Assembly (NCBI RefSeq): GCF_900169505.1 | Contig: NZ_LT827021.1 | Location: 992,001-1,056,000 of the forward strand | Direction: 5' to 3' | Length of the DNA: 64,000 nt | From: Arabiibacter massiliensis | GTDB lineage: Bacteria > Actinomycetota > Coriobacteriia > Coriobacteriales > Eggerthellaceae | Shown here: one piece after another, positions 42,844 through 52,926 of the stretch | Position numbering within the stretch: the stretch's first letter is position 1 | Layout of the letters: every line of letters begins with the position of its first letter | The notes under the pieces: generated by a model | The model's database searches: none | Seen by the model: only the letters and a program-made list of their open reading frames with translations | What the model was told of the DNA's origin: nothing | Translations under genes and position numbers: made by a program

Positions 42844-45800
42844 TCAGCGTGCGCTTTCGATGCGATTCCGGAGGGCGTCCTTCTGGTCTGCGGCGAAGGT
42901 GTAGCGGGCCTCCTGCATGCGGCCGTCGGGCTCCTCGCGCTCGACGCGGGCGAAGCGCAGCTCGACGGCGTCGAAGCCCTCCTCGAGCAGCGCGTAGGCG
43001 TAGCATTGCGCCTGCAGCTCGTGCTTGGCGCGCACGGCCTGCGCGTCCTCGTCGTCCGAGCCGCCCGTCTTGTAGTCCACCACGAGAGCGCGGCCCGCCG
43101 CCTCGGGGCCCTCCGTGCACAGAAGGTCGATCTCCCCCTCCATGAACGCGTCGCCCACGCGCACGAAGAACGGCGCCTCCGCGCGGCGAAGCGGCCAGGC
43201 GAGCGCCTCGGCGCACGTGTCGCTGGCGAACCAGCGCGCGCACGCGCCGGCGAGGCGGGCGCGCTGCGCGTCGGCGAGCCCGAAGGCGCGCGCGAGGGCG
43301 TCGATGCGCGCGGCATCGGGCGCGCGGCCCGTCTGCGCCGCGAACTGAGCGGCGCGATGGAAGGCGCTCCCGAGCGCGACGGCGCTCCCCTCCGCCGCAG
43401 CGGCGGACGGGAGCGCCCTCTGCCTGCGGCTCCACCTGCACGCGCTCGAAGCGGGCCGGCTCGGTGCCGCCGTAGGGCACCGCAGCCGCGCCCTCCGGGA
43501 AGTCCCCGTCCCCGAAAAGCGCGCTGCGGATGTCGTCGACGAGGTCGGGGTAGGACCCGCCCTTCGACGGCTCCTTCGCGTCCATCGCCACCACGAGCGC
43601 CTCGCTCGCGCGCGTGAGCCCCACGTAGAGCTTGCGGCGGGCCTCGGCCAGCTCCTCGCGCGCCGCGCGCGCCTTGAGCGCGGCGCGGTAGGCGGCCGTC
43701 GTGCACGCGGCCGTCGCGTCGCCCTCGACGAAGCGCGCCGCAGCCTCCGCATCGGCGTCGGCCGCCTCGCCGGACGCGGCGGACGCCTTGCAGGCCTCGT
43801 CGTACTTCTTCGCCGCCTTGCACAGGCCCGGCCGATCCTCCAGCGAGCGCCCCGGCTCGAGCGAGGCGCGGGCGCAGGGGCCGCACGTCTCCAGGACGAG
43901 CTTGCCCGAGCGGCCCGACCCCGCGAACTCCGCCAGGCCCACGATGGGGAACTCGAGGCCCTTCGAGGCGTGGATGGTCATGATCTTCACCACGCCGCCG
44001 CCCGCGCCGGCCAGCGCGCCCGGCGCCTCCTTGGCCACCTCGAGCTCGCGCGCGAACGCCTGCGCCGCGGACGCGAAGCCCAGGTGGCGCTCGCGCTCGA
44101 CGGACTCCACCAGGCGGACGGCCTTGAGCACGTTAGCCGCGACGGCCAGCCCGCAGGCCCCCTCGCGCTCGAGCCGCTCCAGCCACCCCGAGCGCACGAT
44201 GGCGTTCAGCGCCACCTTCGAGGCCGGCAGCGTGCGCGCCTCGCGCCGGGCGTCGGCGAAGAGGCGCACGGCGTGCGCGAGCCGGGGCTCGAGCGCATCC
44301 GCGTCCTCGGCCAGGCGCGCGAACCCGCGGTCCAGGTCGCGGCGGCGCATCCGCCCCGTCTGCGGGTCCTCCTCAGTGGAGAGGTCCAGGAAGTCGTCGG
44401 CGGAAAGGCGCACCATGTCGCTCGTGAGCACCTCGAAGAGCGCCGCGGTGTTGGCGGGGTTCGCCACGGCCTGCAGAAGGCGCGCCACCACGTGGACCTC
44501 CGGCGCGGAGGCGAACAGCGAGCCCCCGGCTATCACGCACTCGAAGCCCTCTGCCCGCAGCGCGTCGGCGTACACGTCGGCGCGCGTCATGGCGCCGAGG
44601 AGCACCACCATCTCTCCCGGAGCATGGCCGTCCGCGCGCAGCGCCGCGAAACGGCGGGCCAGCTCGCGCGCCGCCGTGCGCTTGGCGTCGTCCACGCCCA
44701 CGCCCGTCTTCGTGCCCGCTGGCTGCATCGCCAGCACGACGTCGATGCGCGGCACGCTCCCCCGCCAGCAGCTCGGACGCTCCTCGTGCGGCTCAAGCGA
44801 CATGAACCCCTCGCCGAACACGTGCGGCTGCTCGAACACGCGGTCGACGAACGACAGCACGTCGCGGTGGCTGCGGAAGTTCTTGGAGAGCTCCACGTAG
44901 CGCGCGCCCGTCCCCGGCGCGCGCATGGCCCGCTTGTGCTCGTTGTACACGTTCACATCGGCGCCGCGGAAGCGGTAGATGGACTGCTGCGCGTCGCCCA
45001 CGGTGCACAGATGCGCGAACCCCTCGCCAGCCAGGCGCGCGATCATGTCGATCTGCAGCTGGCTCGTGTCCTGGAACTCGTCGACCATCACCAGCTTGAA
45101 GCGGCGCTCGTAGCGCTTCGCGATGTCCGGGCGCGCCTCGAAGGCCGAAAGCGTCTTCGCGAGCAGGTCGTCGTTGTCGAGCACGCCGCGCGAGCGCTTG
45201 GCGTCCTCGTAGCGGCGCGCCACCTTGCGCGCGAGCCCCATGAGCTCCTCGGCCGCCGGCGCGGCGAGCGCGAGCGCGGCCTGGCGGGCCACGCGCCCGT
45301 GGACCTCCTGGTAGCCCTTCACGCACGCCTTGACCTCGGCGTTGCCGAACGTCCGGGGCAGCAGCTCGCAGCGATCGAGCACGTCGGCGAAATCCCGCCA
45401 CGCGTCCGGCCCCGCGCCGCCGCGCTCGGCGAGGAATGCCTGCAGCACGCGCACGGCCTTCTCGGCGTCGAGCGCCGCCTTCTCCGACGCGGCGCTCGGA
45501 TTCGCCCGGGCGATGGCCGCCGCCGCGTCCTCGTAGGCGAGCAGAAGCTCGCGCGCGGGCGCCGAGGGGCGTCCCGGCGCGGGCCCGAAGCCGACGGCGT
45601 CCAGGCCGCCGCGCACGTTGGACGCCTCGGACAGCAGCGCATCGAGCATGCCGGCCACCGACGTGCCGCCCTGCCCCGACGCGCGCGCCGCGTACTCGTC
45701 GAACAGCCGCGCGCAGGGCCCGTGCGACACGAGGTCGTCGTCCGCCCCGAGCGCCCCGTCGATGGCGGCCGCCAGCATATCCGTCCGCTCGGCCTCCCCC

Positions 45801-46171
45801 AGGATGCCGAACGCCGGGTCTATCCCCAGATCGAGCGCGTGGGCCCGCAGGATGCGCGCGCACATGCCGTGGATGGTGGATATCCACGCGCCGTCCACCT
45901 TGAGGGCCTGCTCGGCCAAGCGCCCGCCCTCCGCGCGCAGCGTGCGCTTCACGCGCGCCTTGATCTCGGCGGCGGCCTTCTCCGTGAACGTGATGGCCAG
46001 CACCTCGTCGATGTCGGCCGCAGCCGGGCCGCTCTCGTCCATGAGCGCGTAGGCGATGCGCTGGGTGAGCGTGAAGGTCTTGCCCGAGCCGGCGCCGGCC
46101 GACACGAGCAGCGGGCGGTCCGTGCACGTGACGATGTCGCGCTGGCCGGGCGTGCAGGCGTCCAGGTTCAT
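42844..46171 (-). pseudogene. addA: AddA helicase-nuclease subunit, frameshifted near 43415
   Basis: From ATG 46171 the frame encodes a UvrD/Rep-type helicase with Walker A VSAGAGSGKTFTL, VMVDEFQDTS, GDAQQSIYRFRGA, and IMTIHASKGLEFP. At about 43405-43425 the coding sense shifts by one base. The continuing frame gives a RecB-type nuclease domain (GSAFHRAAQFA, GEIDLL, VVDYKTG with the catalytic D and K) ending at 42844. The total of 3328 bases is one more than a multiple of three, so removal of one base, for example in the GGG of GAGGGCG, restores a protein of about 1108 residues. With AddB it resects double-strand ends. The start overlaps the addB stop (ATGA). Confidence 0.88.
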
Positions 46172-49032
46172 TGCCTGTCCCTCCTCGACTCGCAGGCGAG
46201 CACCGGGCAGTAGCCGCACGGGTCCTTGCCGCGCGGACCGGGATCGATGCGGCCCTCCAGAAGGCGCGCCGCCGCCGAGGCGATGCGCTCCTCCACGAGG
46301 TCGACCAGCTGCCCGAAGCCCTCGGCCTGGAGGGCCTCGGCCGCAGGTCCGGGCGCGCCGCACTTCTCGATGGAGAGCCCCGGCACGGCCCCCTCGCCGA
46401 GCACCGTGCGGTCCACGGCCCCGGCCGCCTTGGGCTTCGTGTAGGACACGTAGAGCGCGCCGACCACGTCGAGCCCGAGCAGGCGCCTTGCCACCTGGGC
46501 GTACATGAGCGTCTGCACCTTGTGCGGCAGCAGCTGCCCGTTCGCCTGGGCCGCGGGCGAGGCCGACCCGAGGGCGTGGTCGGGCGTGAGCGATCCCTTG
46601 TAGTCGATGACGACGGCCTGGCCCCGCCCATTCACGTCGATGCGGTCGACGCTGCCGCGCAGAAGGAACCCTCCGTACTCGAACGGCTCGGCCGCGCCGA
46701 AGTCGAGCTCGAAGAACCTCGGCTCGAAGCCGGGCAGAAGGAGAGGCTCGCGCTCCACGAAGGTGGCGAGCTTGCGGCGCAGGTCGTCGATCTCGGCCTC
46801 CTCGAGCTTCGTGCGGGCGATGAGCGGGTTCTCCTTGGGCCGCAGGCCCGGCTGCGCGGCCAGCCGCTCGTCGAAGACCTCGTCGAGCACCGCGCGCGCC
46901 GCGCCCAGGCTCTCGGGCCCCACCTTCGCGTATCCCGCCTCGCGGAAGCGCTCGTAGAAGCCCTTGAGCACCGCGTGCGAGAAGCTGCCCTTCTCCTTCG
47001 GGCCGAACTCGACGTCCGGCTCCGACGCGCGCAGACGCCGAAGGGCGAACCACTTGTAGGGGCACTCGAGGTACGTCTCCACCGCCGAGGGCGAGAGCGT
47101 CGCGGGCGCGCCGGCGGGCGCGTTCGGCGGCGGCAGCACGATGCGCGGCCGCCCCTGCTCGCTCACCGCGCCCGACGCGGGAACGTCCCAGGAGAGCGGC
47201 CGGCCGGCTGCGGGCGCGAGGGCAAGGCCCGTCTGCAGCGACTCCTCGCCGGCGGCCTCGGCGAAGGGGACGAGGCGCGCGGGCAGCCCCGTCGCGCGAT
47301 CGATGCCGGCGCGCCCGTCCGTCCCCGCCTGGGGCGGGAGGTAGCAGTCGAGCAGCTCCTCGAGCATCACGGCCGGGTACGCCTCGTCGGCGTCGGCCGT
47401 GTTGAGCACGCGCTCGCACGCTACCTCGTCGCGGGCGGCCGAGAGCGCGCGGAAGAACCGCCTGCGCGCATCGGCGAGCGCGTCGGCCGGGCGGCGCAGC
47501 CCGAGCTTCTCCAAAAGGAGCGTGCGGCCGTCCTCCACGGCGCGCACCGGGTACGAGCCCGCCTCGAGGTCGCACAGCAGGAGGGACGCGCACGAGCACG
47601 CGGGGCGCTCGGCCGCTTCGGCGAGCGACAGGAACACCACCTCCGGCGCGCGGTCGGCCCCGGTGCGCGCGGAGGCCGGCACCGCAGCGCACTCCAGGTG
47701 CGCGAGCGCGTCCGAGAACGCCGTGCCCGCCTCGGCGCACGCCGCGGCGAACGCGCGAGCCGAAGACGCGGCCGCCAGCTGCTCGGCGCGAAACGCAGGG
47801 TCGAAGTCGGCCCTGGCCCTGATGCGCCGCTCGAGCCCTTCGACGGCGCGGTCCAGATCGCCCTCGGCAAGCGCCGCGAGGGCCTCGGCGGCCGCCTCGC
47901 TCGCCGAGGACAGGTCGCGGCGGATGCGCGCGGCGTCAACCGTGCGGTCGGCCCGCCACGCCGCGTCGAGGCTGGCCGCCGCGCGCGCCGAGATGCCCGA
48001 GAACGCGCTGAGCGCGAAGTCGGAGGCCTGCGCGACGCGGCACGCCCCCTCGGCGTCGAAGGAGAGCAGGGCGAGGAGGGTCCGGCCGAAGGCCGTCTCG
48101 GAGAACGCCCTGCGCGCCGAGACGGCCGAGGGGCACCCGCGCGCGAGCAGGGCCGCCGCCACGTCGTCGAAGAGGGCGCGGGGGTCGCGCGCGGCCACCG
48201 CCACGGGAAGCGGCGCGCGGCCCTCCGACGCGGCCGCCGCGCGCTCGCGGGCCGCGGCGTCGGCCGCGCAGCGCAGCACGAGCGCGGGCGCGGCGTAGCG
48301 GCCCGCCGGCAGCAGGAAGCGCACGGCGCCCGTCGGCTCCACGGGCTCCCCCGCCGCGTACAGCCGCCCGAGCAGGGCCTGCAGCTCCGGCGCGCGCGAG
48401 GGGTCGCAGGACGGGGCGCGGCAGCCGTCGTCGAAGCGCTCCACGGGCGCGCGACCCGACAGGGCCCCGGCCAGCCGCTCGAGCGCGCAGGGCAGCTCGT
48501 CGAACCCGAGGATCAGCAGCGGGTCCGGCGGCTCCAGCAGATCGGGCAGCGCGTCGGCCGCCTCCGAAGCCTCGATGAGCCCGCGCTCGGCGAGCAGCGC
48601 CGCGTAGCGGGCGAGCGCGTCGAGCAGGGCGCGCTCCGCGTCGGTGAGAAGCGCGCGCGCCTCTTCGGAGCCGCGCGCGAGAAGCAGCTGCGGAAGCGCC
48701 TCGCGGGCGAGGGCGGCCGCCAGCTCCACCGCGCCCGGAGAGGGCTCCTCCAGCGCCCGGCGCACGAGCAGCGCGCGCGTCCTCTCCTCCACGATGCGGC
48801 GGCCGTCGCCGAAAAGCTCCCAGCGGTCGGCGACCCATGCGTCGAACGTCTCCACCCGCGCCCCGAGCGAGCCGGGGCCGCCCACGAGCGCGCGCCGCAC
48901 GCGCAGCGCCGCGGCGGGCGACGGGACGAGGAGCACGGGGGACGCGCCTGCCGAGAGGTGCTCGGCAAGCCGTGAGCGCGCCGCGTCGAGGGCGGCGTCC
49001 GCGTTGTCGCATATGTCGTGCATGAAAGGCAT
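46168..49032 (-). CDS. addB: AddB-type helicase-nuclease subunit
   Basis: The 954-residue protein has a degenerate helicase N-terminus (SAGASPVLLVPSPAAALRVRRAL, no functional P-loop lysine). Its C-terminal nuclease domain has the Fe-S cysteines ECPYKWF and CGYCPVLAC, HAVLKGFYE, GSVDRIDV and VVIDYKGS, with the catalytic Asp and Lys. This is the AddB/RexB architecture. Starts at 49032 and 49023 lack a strong ribosome site. It is upstream of and overlaps addA, as in other addBA operons. Confidence 0.9.
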   Translation of the reverse strand: MPFMHDICDNADAALDAARSRLAEHLSAGASPVLLVPSPAAALRVRRALVGGPGSLGARVETFDAWVADRWELFGDGRRIVEERTRALLVRRALEEPSPGAVELAAALAREALPQLLLARGSEEARALLTDAERALLDALARYAALLAERGLIEASEAADALPDLLEPPDPLLILGFDELPCALERLAGALSGRAPVERFDDGCRAPSCDPSRAPELQALLGRLYAAGEPVEPTGAVRFLLPAGRYAAPALVLRCAADAAARERAAAASEGRAPLPVAVAARDPRALFDDVAAALLARGCPSAVSARRAFSETAFGRTLLALLSFDAEGACRVAQASDFALSAFSGISARAAASLDAAWRADRTVDAARIRRDLSSASEAAAEALAALAEGDLDRAVEGLERRIRARADFDPAFRAEQLAAASSARAFAAACAEAGTAFSDALAHLECAAVPASARTGADRAPEVVFLSLAEAAERPACSCASLLLCDLEAGSYPVRAVEDGRTLLLEKLGLRRPADALADARRRFFRALSAARDEVACERVLNTADADEAYPAVMLEELLDCYLPPQAGTDGRAGIDRATGLPARLVPFAEAAGEESLQTGLALAPAAGRPLSWDVPASGAVSEQGRPRIVLPPPNAPAGAPATLSPSAVETYLECPYKWFALRRLRASEPDVEFGPKEKGSFSHAVLKGFYERFREAGYAKVGPESLGAARAVLDEVFDERLAAQPGLRPKENPLIARTKLEEAEIDDLRRKLATFVEREPLLLPGFEPRFFELDFGAAEPFEYGGFLLRGSVDRIDVNGRGQAVVIDYKGSLTPDHALGSASPAAQANGQLLPHKVQTLMYAQVARRLLGLDVVGALYVSYTKPKAAGAVDRTVLGEGAVPGLSIEKCGAPGPAAEALQAEGFGQLVDLVEERIASAAARLLEGRIDPGPRGKDPCGYCPVLACESRRDRQ

Positions 49033-49057
49033 GGAGCCTATTGTACCCTCATCGCGC

Positions 49058-49091
49058 GACGAAGGGACGGGGTAATTGTTACGCCTTCGTC
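49058..49091 (-). repeat. Small palindrome related to the GACGGGG...TCACG repeat
   Basis: GACGAAGG and CCTTCGTC enclose GACGGGGTAATTGTTACG. The inner part resembles GGACGGGGATATCGTCACG of the hairpin at 60402-60451. It lies between lysR and addB. Confidence 0.6.
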
Positions 49092-49104
49092 ACGCCCCCT
49101 CGGC

Positions 49105-50019
49105 CTAGTTGAAGGACGCCCCCTCGGGCGACAGGAACGGGAGCCGCTGGTCGAACAACGGCTCCACCGTGGCCAGCACGGCGGCGCGGCGCGCGGTCGG
49201 GAACACGAGGCAGATGGGCACGGGCACCGCCTCGTCGGCCTTGAGCGGGCGCAGAGCCGCCATCGGGTACATCGATCCGAGCTTCGAGATGGCCGCGGTG
49301 AACAGCACGCCGCCTGCGGCGAGGTGGTCCATGACGCCGTCGAGCGGCACGTCGGTGAAGCGGAGGTCCGCGCCCATCTCGCGGTAGCGCGACACGACGG
49401 ATTCGTTCGCCTCGTGGAACCAGCCGGAGAGGGCCACCGGATACGGCGCCACATCGGCCAGCGAGACGACGTCGTTCGCAGCCAGCGGATGGTCGCGCTT
49501 CATGAACACCGCGGCCGGAACCGTTCCCAGCGGCAGGCTCTCGATGCCCGGATGCGCGTACGCGCCCATCGTCACCAGCGCGTCGAACTCCCCGCTTCGC
49601 AGGCCCTCGAGGCCCCGCCCGGCCGTGGCCAGGTCCATGGTGCACTCGATGCCGAGCGCCGCCGTGAGGAACGCCGCCGTGTTCTCGCGGACGATCTCGT
49701 TGCCGTTGAACGCCGGCGTGTTGAGCGCGAGGCGCAGGCGGGCCAGCTTGCCGCCGCTTCCGTCGAAGGTGGCCGCGAAGGACTCGAGCTCGTCGAAGCG
49801 GGCGAGCACCCGCTCGGCGCGCACATGGAACGCGCGGGCGAACGGCGTCGGGTGCATGCCGTCGCTCTCGCGCTCGAACAGGGCGCGCCCGAGCTCCCCC
49901 TCCAGGTCGGCGATGGCCTTCGAGACGGCTTGCACGGTGACGTACTGGGCCTTCGCCGCACGCGAGAGGCTCCCGTGGTCAACGACGGCGACGAAGTATC
50001 TGAGCTGTTTGATCTTCAC
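49105..50019 (-). CDS. LysR-family transcriptional regulator
   Basis: The 304-residue protein has the LysR N-terminal HTH (MKIKQLRYFVAVVDHGSLSRAAKAQYVTVQAVSKAIADLEGELGRALFERE) and a periplasmic-binding-like effector domain (about 90-300). The effector and targets are unknown; no divergent partner gene lies next to it, because tRNA-Glu is upstream. The start at 50019 is the only reasonable one for the family. Confidence 0.93.
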   Translation of the reverse strand: MKIKQLRYFVAVVDHGSLSRAAKAQYVTVQAVSKAIADLEGELGRALFERESDGMHPTPFARAFHVRAERVLARFDELESFAATFDGSGGKLARLRLALNTPAFNGNEIVRENTAAFLTAALGIECTMDLATAGRGLEGLRSGEFDALVTMGAYAHPGIESLPLGTVPAAVFMKRDHPLAANDVVSLADVAPYPVALSGWFHEANESVVSRYREMGADLRFTDVPLDGVMDHLAAGGVLFTAAISKLGSMYPMAALRPLKADEAVPVPICLVFPTARRAAVLATVEPLFDQRLPFLSPEGASFN

Positions 50020-50173
50020 ATCCCGGCTGCTTTCGGCTCTCGAATGGAACAGACGATCTTGGGCATTCTACCGTGGAACGCGCGGCCGGAACGCACGAAG
50101 GGGCTGCGTTCAAGGGGAAGTTGAAGCAGGGGCTTTCGCCCGCGCGGGCGGGCAGGTTCCGGGACAATGGAAA

Positions 50174-50199
50174 GGCCAGGAACATTTAAGCTCCTGGCC
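50174..50199 (-). terminator. Terminator after tRNA-Glu
   Basis: On the minus strand GGCCAGG and CCTGGCC form a stem directly downstream of the tRNA, followed by TTTCC. Confidence 0.75.
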
Positions 50200-50210
50200 T
50201 GCGGTTTCAG

Positions 50211-50285
50211 TGGTGCCCCCAACGAGAATCGAACTCGTGTCTCAGCCTTGAAAGGGCCGCGTCCTAACCTCTAGACTATGGGGAC
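50211..50285 (-). tRNA. tRNA-Glu (anticodon TTC)
   Basis: On the minus strand the acceptor GTCCCCA pairs with TGGGGGC. The anticodon loop CTTTCAA contains TTC and the T loop is TTCGATT. The discriminator is A, with encoded CCA. One T-G pair occurs in the acceptor stem. Confidence 0.95.
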
Positions 50286-50419
50286 GTGTCCTGCGCCTTC
50301 CCTCCGGAAAAGCAGCCTGAACATTATTGCAAAGCGCGCACGGCATTGCAAGCGTTTTTTCAGCGGGCGGCCCGAGACGGCTCCCCCCTCCGGCCCCAAG
50401 CTGCGCTATGATAGGCCCC

Positions 50420-51811
50420 ATGGATTCTGAAGAGCTCAACATCATCGCATCCCCCGCCGACGCAGGCCTCTCCGCAGAGGACGGCCCGGCCGCCATGGCC
50501 GTCGTCGGGCCTGAGGCCGAACCCGAGCCGCCCACGGTCGTGGTCATGCACGCCTCGGTGGGCTCGGGCCATCGCAGCGCCGCGAACGCCATCGCGCAGG
50601 CCTTCGAGCTCATGCGCGAGGAGCGCGCGGCGGCCGACGCCGATGCCGACGCCGACGGCCCGCTCGCGGACGCGCCCGCCGTTCCCGCCGACCTCAAGGT
50701 GGAGGTGTTCGACGTGCTCGATTTCGGGCGCGTGGTGTTCGACGGCAACAAGGCCGCCTCGCTCTTCACCGGCGCGACGCGGCCCATCTACGACCTCACC
50801 TGGCGCTTCACGCTCACCGGACGCCTTCTGTGGGGCGGCGGCTCCATCTGGTCGCACCTCATGTACTCCAAGTTCACCGACTACGTGCGCGAGCATCGGC
50901 CCGTGGCCGTCGTGTGCACGCACATCACCGCCGCCAACGTGGCCGTGGCCGCGCGCATGCTCACCGGGCAGCGCTTCCCCATCGTGTGCGTGCCCACCGA
51001 CTACGAGACGGAGGGCCTCTGGCCGCACAAGGGGACCGACCTGTTCTGCGTCGCGAACGAGTCGATGGCCGAGACGCTCAGGCCGCGCAAGGTGCCCGAG
51101 GACCGCATCCTCATCACGGGCATCCCCACGCGCGAGGACTTCCGCCGCGCCTACGACCGCGACGCCACGCGCGACGAGCTGGGGCTTCCGAAGGACAAGC
51201 GCGTAGTGCTGGCGCTGGCCGGCGCGTACCTGCCCCGTCCCTACGTGCACTTCCGCACCGCGCTCGACAAGCTGCTGCCCTACCTGCACACCTTCGACAA
51301 GGAGCTGCATTTCGTGTTCGTGGCCGGCAGCGACGCCGACTACGCGCGCCATCTGCGCCAGGCGTGCGCCGAGCTGGGGCTGAAAAACGTCACCGTGCTC
51401 GACTACGTGGAGGGCATGGCCGCGCTCATGGCCGCGAGCGACCTGGTCATCTGCAAGTCCGGCGGCCTCACCGTCACCGAGTGCCTGTGCGCGCAGGTGC
51501 CTATGATCCTGCTCGGCCGCGCCTACGGGCAGGAGAAGGTGAACGTGCGCATGCTCACCTCGCTCGGCGCCGCGCTGCACGTGACCACCGCGCGCGAGCT
51601 GCTCGACGCGCTGCGCCACATCGCCGCCAACCCTGAGAGCGAGCACGCCATGCTGGTGAACGGCGGCTTCCTGCGCCGCCCCGACGCCGCGCGCGATGTC
51701 GCCGCCGCCACGCTGCGCCTGGTCGCCGCCCCGAAGGATGCGGCCGACCCGCGCTACCGCAAGCACCTGCTGTGGTTCTACTGGGGAGGCAAGCCCGCCC
51801 ACATCCGCTAG
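50420..51811 (+). CDS. MurG/MGDG-synthase-like glycosyltransferase (diacylglycerol glycosyltransferase family)
   Basis: The 463-residue protein shows the MGDG-synthase-type N-terminal domain (VVVMHASVGSGHRSAANAIAQAF, then YSKFTDYVREHRPVAVVCTHITAANVAVAARML and CVPTDYETEGLW). The C-terminal GT-B domain has the nucleotide-sugar motif CKSGGLTVTECLCAQVPMIL. It probably glycosylates a membrane diacylglycerol. The start at 50420 (MDSEEL) is set by domain onset; ATG 50408 is in frame. An Ala/Asp-rich insert of about 25 residues (ADADADADGPLADAPA) after the first helix is unusual. Confidence 0.88.
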   Translation: MDSEELNIIASPADAGLSAEDGPAAMAVVGPEAEPEPPTVVVMHASVGSGHRSAANAIAQAFELMREERAAADADADADGPLADAPAVPADLKVEVFDVLDFGRVVFDGNKAASLFTGATRPIYDLTWRFTLTGRLLWGGGSIWSHLMYSKFTDYVREHRPVAVVCTHITAANVAVAARMLTGQRFPIVCVPTDYETEGLWPHKGTDLFCVANESMAETLRPRKVPEDRILITGIPTREDFRRAYDRDATRDELGLPKDKRVVLALAGAYLPRPYVHFRTALDKLLPYLHTFDKELHFVFVAGSDADYARHLRQACAELGLKNVTVLDYVEGMAALMAASDLVICKSGGLTVTECLCAQVPMILLGRAYGQEKVNVRMLTSLGAALHVTTARELLDALRHIAANPESEHAMLVNGGFLRRPDAARDVAAATLRLVAAPKDAADPRYRKHLLWFYWGGKPAHIR

Positions 51812-51849
51812 GGGACGACGGCGCGCCCGCACAAACCTCGCCCCCCCCA

Positions 51850-51904
51850 ATCTTCGCTCCTAAAACACGCTCCAGCGCACGAGGCGTGTTTTAGGAGCGA
51901 AGAT
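51850..51904. repeat. Perfect 21-bp-arm hairpin element, copy 2
   Basis: The arms at 51850-51870 and 51884-51904 are exact reverse complements around TCCAGCGCACGAG. Compared with copy 1 at 38278-38332 the arms differ at one paired position, T-A here against G-C there, and the loop is inverted. Confidence 0.92.
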
Positions 51905-51933
51905 GGGGGTTGCAGCGCCCCGTCTCCGGGAGA

Positions 51934-52067
51934 AGTGGCAGGATTTTGCGGCTGTGGCACGGGCGACCCGCGATCTCGAAACGCGACCTGGGGAAACGCC
52001 GCGCGGGGATCACCGAAGCCGCTCTCCGGAGGCCGAATCCGCGCCACAGCCGCAAAATCCTGCCACT
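51934..52067. repeat. Palindromic element with CGACCTGGG core, copy 3
   Basis: The arms at 51934-51958 and 52043-52067 are perfect complements over 25 bases. The core CGACCTGGGGAAACGCC is at 51984-52000. The region 51812-52116 between two genes is filled by this element and the hairpin at 51850. Confidence 0.9.
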
Positions 52068-52116
52068 TTCACTTCGGCAGTGCGCGATTCAAGCGCAGAA
52101 CGCTCCTCGCCTGCCG

Positions 52117-52332
52117 CTAGAAATCAATGAGATCGCGCACCGGCACATCGAGCGCTTCCGCGATGCGGCACAGGACGTCGATCGTCACGTTCTTGTCGCC
52201 GTTCTCGATGGCGAATATGTACTGCTTGCTGCTGTTGCCGATCATCGCGGCAAGCTGCCCCTGCGTCAGACCGCGCTCGCGCCGGAGCGCGCGAACGCTC
52301 CTGCCGATCATTTTTCTCTGCTCGATTCCCAT
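52117..52332 (-). CDS. Small XRE-family HTH regulator, divergent from the reductase operon
   Basis: The protein is a single Cro/CI-type HTH (SVRALRRERGLTQGQLAAMIGNSSKQYIFAIENGDKNVTIDVLCRIAEALDVPVRDLI). I prefer ATG 52332 (MGIEQRKMIGRS, 71 residues). The ATG at 52368 would extend it to 83 residues and put the start codon inside the palindrome at 52365-52380, which looks like an operator. It lies head to head with the tetraheme cytochrome gene, so it may repress or activate the respiratory reductase pair. Confidence 0.85.
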   Translation of the reverse strand: MGIEQRKMIGRSVRALRRERGLTQGQLAAMIGNSSKQYIFAIENGDKNVTIDVLCRIAEALDVPVRDLIDF

Positions 52333-52364
52333 TGGACAAGCATAGGTTCCACGTGTATTATTGG

Positions 52365-52380
52365 TCATCCTATAGGATGA
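52365..52380. promoter_or_regulatory. Perfect 16-bp palindrome, probable operator
   Basis: TCATCCTATAGGATGA is fully self-complementary and lies between the divergent HTH and cytochrome genes. It is the only such symmetry in this spacer. Confidence 0.65.
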
Positions 52381-52454
52381 CTATTACCGAACAGAGGGGA
52401 CGTCGGCACATGACCGACGCAGTTCGGCAATGGTCGAAAGAGAAGGAGGACCAG

Positions 52455-52880
52455 TTGAGGAAACTACTGATCGTTTTCGCTGTCGCCGCGCTCGCTACAG
52501 GGGCGTTCGGTCTGGGATGCGCGCCTAGTCAAGAGAAGGCGCAGCCCTCAGCCACGAGCCAAGAGGAGCTGGCGGCCGCCTATCCGCTCAGCAACGTCCA
52601 GCACGCGTCGAGCAACATGAAATGCGCGGCATGCCACGACGAGGAGGATCCCGCACAAGGAGTCGATGCCGTCTCTAGCGAGAAATGCCTGTCGTGCCAC
52701 GGAAGCCGCGAGAAGGTTGCCGAGAGGACGGCAGGCATCGGCGAGGGCGTGAACCCCCACGACAACTTCCATTACGACATGCAGCTCGAATGCACGACCT
52801 GCCACAAAAGCCACGGCGAGTCCGTCAACCTGTGCTCCAGCTGTCACGACGCGGATCTTTGGATGAACGACATCCCCTAG
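52455..52880 (+). CDS. Tetraheme cytochrome c lipoprotein, electron partner of the flavin reductase
   Basis: The mature part holds four CxxCH heme sites (CAACH, CLSCH, CTTCH, CSSCH) with extra histidines suitable as sixth ligands. I set the start at TTG 52455, because AGGAGG lies five bases upstream. The product then begins MRKLLIVFAVAALATGAFGLGC, a clean export signal with a cysteine suited to lipid anchoring (its -3 residue is Gly, so the lipobox is atypical). The longer frame from upstream ATG codons lacks a good ribosome site and would bury the signal. With 141 residues it matches the small cytochromes that feed electrons to separate flavin subunits of fumarate/urocanate-type reductases. 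Confidence 0.88.
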   Translation: MRKLLIVFAVAALATGAFGLGCAPSQEKAQPSATSQEELAAAYPLSNVQHASSNMKCAACHDEEDPAQGVDAVSSEKCLSCHGSREKVAERTAGIGEGVNPHDNFHYDMQLECTTCHKSHGESVNLCSSCHDADLWMNDIP

Positions 52881-52926
52881 CCGCACGACGCGAAAAGAAG
52901 CACGTCGATACGAGAAGGAGAATCAC

